From JAUMBM01 sp964441755 (lineage in GTDB: Bacteria; Bacteroidota; Bacteroidia; Chitinophagales; Saprospiraceae), in contig CAYTVG010000002.1 in the NCBI GenBank assembly GCA_964441755.1, forward strand, positions 248,001 through 312,000: 64,000 nucleotides of DNA, written 5' to 3'. The notes below the pieces were generated by a model that was given only the letters and a program-made list of their open reading frames with translations, was not told where the DNA came from and searched no databases. The position numbers were made by a program, and so were the translations under genes. Positions 9,052 through 16,309 of this stretch are shown here, in pieces (within the stretch, counting starts at the first letter, position 1; every line of letters begins with the position of its first letter).

Positions 9052-11094
9052 ATGAAGTTGATGCGTACAGTCCGGGTATTGTTGTTGCTATGCACAGGCA
9101 GTACAATTTTTGCCCAGGATTACAGCCAGTCGCCCTGGCATATTACCGCAGGCTCTATTGATCCTGCCCGTTATTTCGGGATTACATTGGCCAACGGTAT
9201 GGTTGGCCTCGTATCTTCGCCGGAGCCGATGAAAGTTAAGGATGTAGTACTCAATGGTGTCTACGACTATTATCAGCGGGGGAGAGTGAGTAATATTCTC
9301 AAGACGTTCAATCACATGAACATGAATCTTGAGGTAGATGGCCTGCGAATTGGCAGGGCGCACATTACAGATTTCAGTCAGTCACTGGACATGCAACAGG
9401 CCGAACTGGTGACTACCTTTCGCGTTGCTGATAAGCTTACAGTAACGCACCGGTTGATGGCACTTCGTCACCTGCCTTTTTCAGCGATGAGTATCGTGGA
9501 GGTGAAAGCGCTCAAAGATGTGCGTGTAACACCTATGAGCGTGATTGAGGCACCGGACCATCTGGGGGATATCCGTAATTACTATGCGGAGATAGACCGT
9601 CCGCACGTATTAATTCCCCTGCTCACTTCTGTTGCCAACAGCCCGTCGGGCAAGCACCGGGTGGCAGCTTCTACCAGTTTTGTTTTTGAAGAGCCGCATG
9701 GTCAGGAGCCTCGCATTATCCACGAGGACTGGGATTACAACATGCACCTGGCCAAATTTACCAGGCAATTGAAAGCAGGTGAGACCTATTCATTCACTTT
9801 GGTGGGCTCGGCAGTTTCTACTGCGCATTATGAGGATGCGCATAACGAGGCAGAACGATTGACTATTTTTGCTGCGCTGGAAGGTCGCGAGCGACTCTTG
9901 CGGCGTCACCGGGAGGCCTGGGCCTCGCTGTGGGAGAGCGATATTATTATCGATGGCGATCTGAGAAGCCAGCGTGCAGTCAGGTCAGCGCTTTACCACC
10001 TTTATTCTTTTGCCCGCGAGGGCACAGCCTACAGCCTGTCGCCTATGGGCCTTTCAGGACTGGGCTACAACGGCCACGTGTTTTGGGATACAGAGCTGTG
10101 GATGTACCCGCCCTTGCTCGTTTTGCAGCCCGGTATAGCTTCTTCGCTGCTGGCGTATCGTGCCGAACGCCTGGAGGCAGCCCGTCAAAACGCATTTTCT
10201 CACGGTTACAAAGGTGCGATGTATCCCTGGGAATCTGCCGGACAGGGTTCTGAGGATACGCCTGTATGGGCACTGACAGGTCCGTTCCAGCATCATATTA
10301 CGGGCTGTGTAGCCTGGTCATTCTGGAAGTACTACGAGCTTACAAAAGACAAGCAGTGGCTGTCGACTACAGGATGGCCGGTATTGAAAGCTTCGGCAGA
10401 ATTTTGGGCGAGCAGGGTAGAGCGCAACGGGTCAGGCCGCTATGACATCAACAATGTGATCGGGGCTAATGAGTGGCAGGAAAATATTGATAACAATGCA
10501 TTTACCAATGGTATGGCACAGACAGCATTGCGCTATGCCGTGCTGGCAGCCCGGGAGCTAGGATTTGTACCCAATCCCGATTGGGAACACGTAGCTGCCA
10601 ATATTCCCATTCTGCGGTTTGCTGACGGTACAATTCGGGAGAATGCTACCTATGATGGTGAGATGATCAAACAAGCAGATGTAAACCTGCTTGCTTATCC
10701 GCTGAATGTGGTCACTGATGAACGAGATATTCGGCGCGATCTGGCCTACTACGAATCTCGATACGCGCCCGACGGGCCTGCGATGGGGCACTCTGTGCTG
10801 GCTACGCTGTACGCACGACTCGGAGAACCTGCCAAAGCGTTTACACTTTTTGAGCGGAGTTACCAACCCAATGAGGTTCCTCCATTTGGGGTGCTGGCAG
10901 AAACAGCAGGAGGCAGCAATCCGTACTTTGCTACGGGTGCCGGAGGGATGCTGCAGGCAGTCATCTTTGGTTTCGGGGGCCTGGAGATTGGCGCAGAGGG
11001 TGTCCGGCAGCGTCCGGCCAAATTGCCGGCCCATTGGCGCAGCCTCACAATTAAAGGCGTCGGGCCTGATAAGCAAACTTTCATTATCCGATAA
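9052..11094 (+). CDS. Secreted glycoside hydrolase family 65 protein, probable alpha-glucosidase
   Basis: Six-hairpin (alpha/alpha)6-barrel enzyme acting on alpha-glucosides, 680 residues. A signal peptide (residues 1-21, ending IFAQ) sends it to the periplasm or outside. An N-terminal beta-sandwich (about 30-265) is followed by the helical barrel with the GH65 motif YNGHVFWDTELWMYP (about 339-353). The likely general acid is Glu474 in GANEWQENIDNNAFTN, equivalent to the DEYH motif of GH65 phosphorylases. The later segment LAETAGGSNPYFATGAGG places Glu617 where hydrolytic members (acid trehalase, human PGGHG, bacterial kojibiose hydrolases) carry a general base and where phosphorylases bind phosphate. 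I therefore infer a hydrolase. The linkage (kojibiose, nigerose, trehalose or glucosyl-galactose) is not decided. It probably works with the SusCD pair upstream. Confidence 0.85.
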   Translation: MKLMRTVRVLLLLCTGSTIFAQDYSQSPWHITAGSIDPARYFGITLANGMVGLVSSPEPMKVKDVVLNGVYDYYQRGRVSNILKTFNHMNMNLEVDGLRIGRAHITDFSQSLDMQQAELVTTFRVADKLTVTHRLMALRHLPFSAMSIVEVKALKDVRVTPMSVIEAPDHLGDIRNYYAEIDRPHVLIPLLTSVANSPSGKHRVAASTSFVFEEPHGQEPRIIHEDWDYNMHLAKFTRQLKAGETYSFTLVGSAVSTAHYEDAHNEAERLTIFAALEGRERLLRRHREAWASLWESDIIIDGDLRSQRAVRSALYHLYSFAREGTAYSLSPMGLSGLGYNGHVFWDTELWMYPPLLVLQPGIASSLLAYRAERLEAARQNAFSHGYKGAMYPWESAGQGSEDTPVWALTGPFQHHITGCVAWSFWKYYELTKDKQWLSTTGWPVLKASAEFWASRVERNGSGRYDINNVIGANEWQENIDNNAFTNGMAQTALRYAVLAARELGFVPNPDWEHVAANIPILRFADGTIRENATYDGEMIKQADVNLLAYPLNVVTDERDIRRDLAYYESRYAPDGPAMGHSVLATLYARLGEPAKAFTLFERSYQPNEVPPFGVLAETAGGSNPYFATGAGGMLQAVIFGFGGLEIGAEGVRQRPAKLPAHWRSLTIKGVGPDKQTFIIR

Positions 11095-11104
11095 TTAACC
11101 AGTC

Positions 11105-12448
11105 ATGCAAAGGTCAGCTCTCTTTCTCATCCTCTCCCTGTTGCTGTTGAGTACCTGTAAAAAGGAGAACCCCAACTTTCAGGCGGATGCCGCCAATCCT
11201 GAACTGCTGCATCGCACGGTGACGGCATTGACAGAGATTATCATTCACGATATTTTTTCACCCCCTGTAGCGAGTCGTATCTACGCTTACAGCAGTATTG
11301 CTGCCTACGAATGTCTGGCTGCCGGCGATCCGGCTTTCAAGTCACTGGTAGGTCAGCTCAATGGACTTACTGCTATACCGGCTCCTGAAGAGGGACAAAC
11401 ATATTGTTTCCCGCTGGCGGCTGTCACGGCCCAACTTCAGGTGGGCAAAGCACTTATATTTTCCGAACAGACGATGGAGGAACACGCTGCCGGGATTTAC
11501 GCCAGCATAGATTCGCTGTCTGTTCCCGACGATGTCTACGAGCGTTCTGTCGCTTATGGAGAAAAGGTGGCCGATCACATCATGCGCTGGGCTGCTAATG
11601 ATAATTACAAGGAAACCCGTACGGCGCCCAAATTTAGCCTGGATATAAACGACCCCGGTCGCTGGCAGCCTACGCCCCCCGCCTATATGGACGGGGTAGA
11701 ACCTAATTGGCGCGAGATACGACCTTTTGTACTCGACAGTGCTCAACAGTTTAAGCCCAATCCTCCGACACCCTTTAGCAGTGATAAAAACAGTCGTTTT
11801 TATGCTGAAGCCATGGAGGTGTATGAAATTTCAAAAGAGGATTCAGAAAAAAGAGATGTAGCTGCTTTTTGGGATTGCAACCCCTATGTAAGTCATCAGC
11901 AAGGGCATGTGATGTTTGCAACCAAAAAAATTACACCCGGCGGGCACTGGATGGGTATAGCCGGGCTGGCTTCCCGCGGTAGTAAGGCCAGCATGGCCAA
12001 AACGGCGGAGGCCTATGCATTGACTGCCATCAGCCTGATGGACGGGTTTATCAGTTGCTGGGATGAAAAGTACCGCTCTAACCTGATCCGGCCCGAAACG
12101 TACATCAATCGCTACATTGACCCGGACTGGCGTCCGATGCTGCAGACACCGCCTTTCCCTGAATACACCAGCGGGCACAGTGTCATCAGCAGGGCTGCCG
12201 CCGTCGTGCTGACGCATCTTTTTGGTGAAAATTTTGCCTATGTGGATACAGTTGAAATTCCCTACGGCCTGCCTGCCCGGTCCTATAAGGGGTTTATCCA
12301 GGCATCGGAGGAGGCAGCCATCAGCCGTCTGTACGGTGGCATCCACTATCGTCCGGCCATCAGCGAGGGTAGCGTCCAGGGCGAGCGGGTTGGCAGACAC
12401 GTCCTGAGCCGTGTAGAAACCAGGGAAGGCATGCTGGGCGAGCGTTAA
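11105..12448 (+). CDS. Vanadium-dependent haloperoxidase/PAP2-family lipoprotein
   Basis: All-helical PAP2-superfamily protein of the vanadium chloroperoxidase type, 447 residues, anchored as a lipoprotein (lipobox LLSTC, Cys18). The complete oxyanion pocket is present: Lys322 and Arg329 (KYRSNLIR, spacing 7 as in the fungal chloroperoxidase), Ser356-Gly357-His358 (TSGHS), and Arg408 with His414 (RLYGGIH, spacing 6). The pocket binds vanadate in haloperoxidases or phosphate in acid phosphatases, so either halide oxidation or phosphomonoester hydrolysis is possible. The start codon lies 10 bases after the GH65 stop, suggesting co-transcription; the biochemical link to sugar use is unclear. Confidence 0.82.
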   Translation: MQRSALFLILSLLLLSTCKKENPNFQADAANPELLHRTVTALTEIIIHDIFSPPVASRIYAYSSIAAYECLAAGDPAFKSLVGQLNGLTAIPAPEEGQTYCFPLAAVTAQLQVGKALIFSEQTMEEHAAGIYASIDSLSVPDDVYERSVAYGEKVADHIMRWAANDNYKETRTAPKFSLDINDPGRWQPTPPAYMDGVEPNWREIRPFVLDSAQQFKPNPPTPFSSDKNSRFYAEAMEVYEISKEDSEKRDVAAFWDCNPYVSHQQGHVMFATKKITPGGHWMGIAGLASRGSKASMAKTAEAYALTAISLMDGFISCWDEKYRSNLIRPETYINRYIDPDWRPMLQTPPFPEYTSGHSVISRAAAVVLTHLFGENFAYVDTVEIPYGLPARSYKGFIQASEEAAISRLYGGIHYRPAISEGSVQGERVGRHVLSRVETREGMLGER

Positions 12449-12479
12449 TTCGTACTCGATCTTCTAATGGTATTAGCGC

Positions 12480-12520
12480 GTGCCCGTGTATTTTTGCCAG
12501 CGGCAAAAATACACGGGCAC
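12480..12520. terminator. Bidirectional terminator hairpin, 19-bp perfect stem
   Basis: The arms 12480-12498 and 12502-12520 are perfectly complementary over 19 bp with a 3-nt AGC loop. The loop-proximal part is a T run + GCC-AGC-GGC + A run, the same core as the hairpin at 1906-1933. It lies between the convergent haloperoxidase-like and YciI-like genes. Confidence 0.75.
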
Positions 12521-12524
12521 CGGT

Positions 12525-12815
12525 TTATTTTTTGGCCATAAGGAAAGGGTGCACTTTTACGTCGACCCATACATTTTGAAGCAAATAGGGCTCCTTTCCC
12601 AACCAGGCATCCAGTTCTGGTCTGCCTGCAAATTCCATGAGCAAGGTAGATCCGATCATTTTGCCATCGTCATCGAGCATGGCACCACCCATGATGAAGT
12701 TACCGGCTTCCCGAAGCTCAGCAACCATTCTCAGGTGTTCTTCCCGCGCCGCCATACGTCTGCTAAGCGCCTGCTCATCGGTACCATCCAGTGCGTAGAT
12801 CAGGTATTTTCCCAT
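12525..12815 (-). CDS. YciI-like protein
   Basis: Small ferredoxin-like-fold protein of the YCII family, 96 residues, near the usual length. Family features visible are the opening YLIYALDGTD, the REEHLRMVAELREAGNFIMGGAML segment with the conserved His, and DAWLGKEPYLLQNVWVDVKVHPF. YciI proteins are generally uncharacterised; the fold resembles muconolactone isomerase and a His/Asp catalytic role has been proposed. It lies 54 bases downstream of the nitric oxide synthase gene on the same strand and ends at the hairpin, so it is probably the last gene of that small cluster. Confidence 0.8.
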   Translation of the reverse strand: MGKYLIYALDGTDEQALSRRMAAREEHLRMVAELREAGNFIMGGAMLDDDGKMIGSTLLMEFAGRPELDAWLGKEPYLLQNVWVDVKVHPFLMAKK

Positions 12816-12869
12816 TGTTCTGTCATTGTAAATGATGCGAATAGCAAATATACAAAACTTGTGATTGTA

Positions 12870-14081
12870 TCACCCTTGGTGCAGCGGGCATTTGGGTGCC
12901 TCGATGGTAGCTGACCGGGGAGTGGCAGTATGCCGACAATAAAAATCAGGATTATCGGTTGGCTGTCGGGAGCTGTCTAATTTCTCAGCCGGGTAAAAAT
13001 AGTTGGGGGATCGCACGGTATTGTCCCAGTGAAGATGGTAGGGCGGGTGGGTGGCCGCCGCCATGGGCGGTACAATCCACGCCCAGTCAGCAGTAACCTT
13101 CCGGCCTTCCCGTTCTTCTGTGCTGACGAAATGCATGAATTGTGTCGCTGCGGTATGGTGATCCACGAGTGTCACCCCTGCTTGCTGAAAGGAATACAGC
13201 ACGGCTCTGTTGAGCTCCAACAGCGCCATGTCTTTCCAAAGTGTTTTTAGATTGTCCGTATCCAGACCCAGTCGCCGGGCGATGAGGGGTAGTTTGTTGT
13301 AGCGATTTTCATCGGCCAGATTACGCGCTGCAATCTCTGTGAGCATATAATAACCATTAAAGGGAGCAGCAGGGTAGAAGATACCGCCGATTTCGAGCAC
13401 CATGTCGGCAATAACAGGCAATGCATGCCATCGCATTCCAAGCTCGGCAAACCACGGATAATCAGGGTGTGTGATGCCAACTTCCTGTACAATTTCACGG
13501 GGCCATTCGAAAAGATGCGGGATCCCATCTTCATAGACCAAAAGGGGCAGCAGGTCATACTCTCCCTGTTTACTTTGCCATCCGAGTGCCTGACAGCGCT
13601 GTGTAAATGCCAGCTGCTGAGGGTCCCCCGTGATGCCACTTTCAGTCGTGTAAGCAGCATATCGAATCAACTGGCTGTTGGCAATTTGTAGGCGGGTAGG
13701 CTGCCGGGGATGTAAAGGTGGAAAAACCGTTATGGCTGAGCGAATTTTTCCCCCATTGGTCGCCCAGCGGATGTGCTCGGACAGTGCCTCGAAGGTTTGT
13801 TGTGCCGATGTCAGGTGGCGGCAGTCCCTTACTTTCAGGCTTCGCCAAAAAAGGCGGCCAATGCAGCGATTGCTGTTGCGCCAGGCAATTTTGGCACCGT
13901 AAGTCAGCTCTTCGGCCGTATGCAGATAAGTGCCGGTATTGTCAATTTCTGCCCGGATGTAGCTAAGTCTTTGTTCCGCATTGGCAAGCCCGTTTTCCTG
14001 ATAATATTGTACAATAAAGTCACTCGCCTGTCGGAACAGTTCGCCCGCATCAGTTTGTATGGCTTGCTTTGCTGAACGCAT
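12870..14081 (-). CDS. nos: Bacterial nitric oxide synthase oxygenase, atypical substrate loop and Cys/His tail
   Basis: Heme-thiolate enzyme converting L-arginine to citrulline and NO, 403 residues, a stand-alone oxygenase domain needing outside electron donors. The heme ligand is Cys73 in AWRNSNRCIGRLFW. The substrate Glu is Glu249, and DHHTAATQFMHF and DWAWIVPPMAAATHPPYH near the pterin/dimer region match bacterial NOS. Two features are odd. The near-invariant loop NGWYMGTEIG is here NGYYMLTEIA (Trp to Tyr244, Gly to Leu247). The protein also has a C-terminal extension of about 35 residues after NYFYP, holding Cys382-x-His384-x13-Cys398-x2-His401. No reductase gene is adjacent. It is followed by YciI and preceded, 57 bases away, by a secreted protein on the same strand. 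Family assignment is secure; activity with the changed loop is not known. Confidence 0.93.
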   Translation of the reverse strand: MRSAKQAIQTDAGELFRQASDFIVQYYQENGLANAEQRLSYIRAEIDNTGTYLHTAEELTYGAKIAWRNSNRCIGRLFWRSLKVRDCRHLTSAQQTFEALSEHIRWATNGGKIRSAITVFPPLHPRQPTRLQIANSQLIRYAAYTTESGITGDPQQLAFTQRCQALGWQSKQGEYDLLPLLVYEDGIPHLFEWPREIVQEVGITHPDYPWFAELGMRWHALPVIADMVLEIGGIFYPAAPFNGYYMLTEIAARNLADENRYNKLPLIARRLGLDTDNLKTLWKDMALLELNRAVLYSFQQAGVTLVDHHTAATQFMHFVSTEEREGRKVTADWAWIVPPMAAATHPPYHLHWDNTVRSPNYFYPAEKLDSSRQPTDNPDFYCRHTATPRSATIEAPKCPLHQG

Positions 14082-14138
14082 AAATATTCTTTAGGATAAA
14101 GCTTTATTCTGCTGAATAGGATGAAGGATTCCAATAAG

Positions 14139-14897
14139 CTACCATTCCGTAAAAATACGCGGATCCGGCTGCTGGTCAAGGGTTATAGGCAACATGGATC
14201 TGCTGCCCCTGCCCCCCGAAAGCCAGATGTCGCCATAGCGGGCATACTGATCCCATGGTGTACTAAAACGGGGCGCCGGATCATCGTAGCGTGTAAAAAA
14301 TTGCCATTCGCTCACCAGATAGGTCTCTTTGTCAACAGCAACATGGTATTTATTATCAGGCGTATCCCCGACGGCCTGAAAGGTAAGTTCAATCCAGTAG
14401 GCCGGCTTACCGGCGGTTGTTAGCAGACTGTCTCCCAAATAGCGCAGCCTCACGCCATCATCTTTGAGTTTGAAGGGCATACACAGCCAGTAACTGTCAT
14501 TGATCCATATACTTACGGCCTGATCAAGGTAATACTGCAGACTGTCAGGCTCGGAATACTCAAAACCATTTCGCCGGGCACGCCCCTGGCGGGTGTGTAT
14601 ATTTACGATATACTGATAGCTGTTATCGAGACTTTCAATGCGCACATCGCCTGTCCATTTATCCCACCACAGCTTTCGCCTTCCCATGAAGGTCCACTGC
14701 AGCAGTCGTGTCTGGTCCCAGGCTGTTCTCCCTCCCATAGCGTGCATGACACTGTCAGCCAGCGCAATCGCAAAATCATCGGAGGCAGAAGCCAGAAAGC
14801 CCGGCGCTGCCGGGTTAGGCGAAACATGTTGAGCGCTCAGCACATTGGTTGTACCCAAGAGGAGTAGCAGAATCAGCAAGCTGTTTGTAAATGACAT
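14139..14897 (-). CDS. Secreted protein of unknown function (possible LolA-like/DUF6503-type)
   Basis: 252 residues with a clear signal peptide (hydrophobic residues about 5-18, ending LSAQ). The mature part is rich in Trp and Tyr, with alternating beta-strand-like segments (LLQWTFMGRRKLWWDKW, YWIELTFQAVG, YHVAVDKETYLVSEWQFF). This pattern is reminiscent of the half-barrel of outer-membrane lipoprotein-sorting proteins and related Bacteroidota families; I cannot confirm the family by eye. It lies upstream of the NO synthase gene on the same strand, 57 bases apart, so the two could share a transcript. Confidence 0.6.
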   Translation of the reverse strand: MSFTNSLLILLLLLGTTNVLSAQHVSPNPAAPGFLASASDDFAIALADSVMHAMGGRTAWDQTRLLQWTFMGRRKLWWDKWTGDVRIESLDNSYQYIVNIHTRQGRARRNGFEYSEPDSLQYYLDQAVSIWINDSYWLCMPFKLKDDGVRLRYLGDSLLTTAGKPAYWIELTFQAVGDTPDNKYHVAVDKETYLVSEWQFFTRYDDPAPRFSTPWDQYARYGDIWLSGGRGSRSMLPITLDQQPDPRIFTEW

Positions 14898-15111
14898 AGT
14901 GAAGCGATTTGCCCGGACTGTGTTCAGGAATTTTTACCGAAGAGAAAAACAAGGGCATTTTTGCACATTTTCACATCTTTTGACGAGCCAACAGCAGCTA
15001 AAGCTAAGAATGCGCAGAAAAAATAACCATGTTGCTCTACCAGAATACTCCTGCGTGCGACTTTAATAACAGTCTGGTCGCCACTATGTTTTACAATATC
15101 CCTCCAAACCA

Positions 15112-16308
15112 TTATTTGAGCAAAGTAATCAATACCCCTGCCGCCACAGCAGAGCCAATAACCCCCGAAATATTGCTGGCCATGGCATATTGCAGTATGT
15201 GGTTGTCAGGATCTTCCCGCAGGGCAATCTCATTGGCCACCCTCGATGACATGGGTACGGCGCTCAGGCCCGTGGCACCTATCAGCGGGTTGATTTTTTT
15301 GGTAAAAAAGAGGTTGTATAGTTTTACGAGGTAAATACCTCCCAATATAGATATGCAAAAGGCCAAAAAACCGCCCGCAATAATACCCAGAGTGCTGCTT
15401 GTCAAAAAGGTATCGGCTGTCATGGTAGCCCCTACGGTAAGTCCCAAAAAGATTGTCGAAGTGTTGAGAATCGTCTCCGAGGCTGCCTGAAAAAGGCGAC
15501 CGGTATCATTGCCCAGCTCTTTGATCAGGTTGCCAAAGAGCAGAAAGCCAATGAGCGGAGTACTTGAAGGTGCCAGCAGGCTCACGGTCAGGCAGAGGAA
15601 AACAGGAAACACGATTTTGAGCAGACGCAGGTTGCGTATCTGAACCCGGGGAGGATAGCGCCTGTCCTGCTCTTTCATGTTGATTAAGATCTCCTGGCGG
15701 CTCATGCTGATTCGCACCATAAGCGGGATAATTACAGGTACGAGTGCCATGTAGCTGTAGGCAGCAATGGCGATGGGGCCCAACAGATGAGGAGCCAGCT
15801 TTATGGCAGTATAGATGGCCGTCGGACCATCAGCACCGCCAATGATTCCCAAAGCGGCAGCCTCCCGGGGGGTAAACCCCCACCAAACAGCCCCCAGGAG
15901 GACGGCAAAAATTCCCAGCTGGGCTGCTGCTCCAAAAAATGCGAGCTGCAGATTGCGAAGCATAGGCCCAAAATCAGTTAATGCGCCCACACCCATAAAA
16001 ATCAACGGAGGCAGCAGGCCGCTTTTTATAAGAGCAAAATACAGCATGCTCATAATACCATGCTTCTGCGCCATAGCGGGCAGCGACAGCTGCAGCAAGG
16101 CAGGGTCGCTGTTGGCTGCAACAACAGCCATGCCCCCGTTGGGCAGGTTGGCCAGCAAAACACCAAAGCCAATAGGTACCAACAGCAGGGGCTCGTATTT
16201 TTTGAAAATACCAAGGTATAGTAAAAAGACAGCCAATGCTAGCATCAACAAACTGAGAGGCTGCCGGATGAGTTCATCCAGCGCTGTCATATAGATAATT
16301 TCCTGCAT
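15112..16308 (-). CDS. oadB: Sodium ion-translocating decarboxylase, beta subunit
   Basis: Integral membrane subunit that couples decarboxylation of carboxybiotin to Na+ export, about 398 residues with roughly 9-11 hydrophobic helices. The hallmark GGADGPTAIYTA, containing the conserved Asp of the Na+ channel, is present, as are KSGLLPPLIFMGVGALTDFGPML and GATGLSAVPMSSRVAN. I choose the ATG at 16308, one base after the alpha-subunit stop, which implies translational coupling; an ATG at 16290 is also possible. It forms an operon with the alpha and gamma genes upstream on this strand. The decarboxylated substrate (oxaloacetate, methylmalonyl-CoA or another acid) is set by the alpha subunit. Confidence 0.92.
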   Translation of the reverse strand: MQEIIYMTALDELIRQPLSLLMLALAVFLLYLGIFKKYEPLLLVPIGFGVLLANLPNGGMAVVAANSDPALLQLSLPAMAQKHGIMSMLYFALIKSGLLPPLIFMGVGALTDFGPMLRNLQLAFFGAAAQLGIFAVLLGAVWWGFTPREAAALGIIGGADGPTAIYTAIKLAPHLLGPIAIAAYSYMALVPVIIPLMVRISMSRQEILINMKEQDRRYPPRVQIRNLRLLKIVFPVFLCLTVSLLAPSSTPLIGFLLFGNLIKELGNDTGRLFQAASETILNTSTIFLGLTVGATMTADTFLTSSTLGIIAGGFLAFCISILGGIYLVKLYNLFFTKKINPLIGATGLSAVPMSSRVANEIALREDPDNHILQYAMASNISGVIGSAVAAGVLITLLK

Positions 16309-16309
16309 G

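Noticed and set aside
12870..12960. A full Rieske domain fused to NO synthase
   Set aside because: The tail is only about 35 residues, far below the roughly 100 needed for a Rieske fold, and no frame continues after the stop. Only the ligand-like pattern is kept as a finding.
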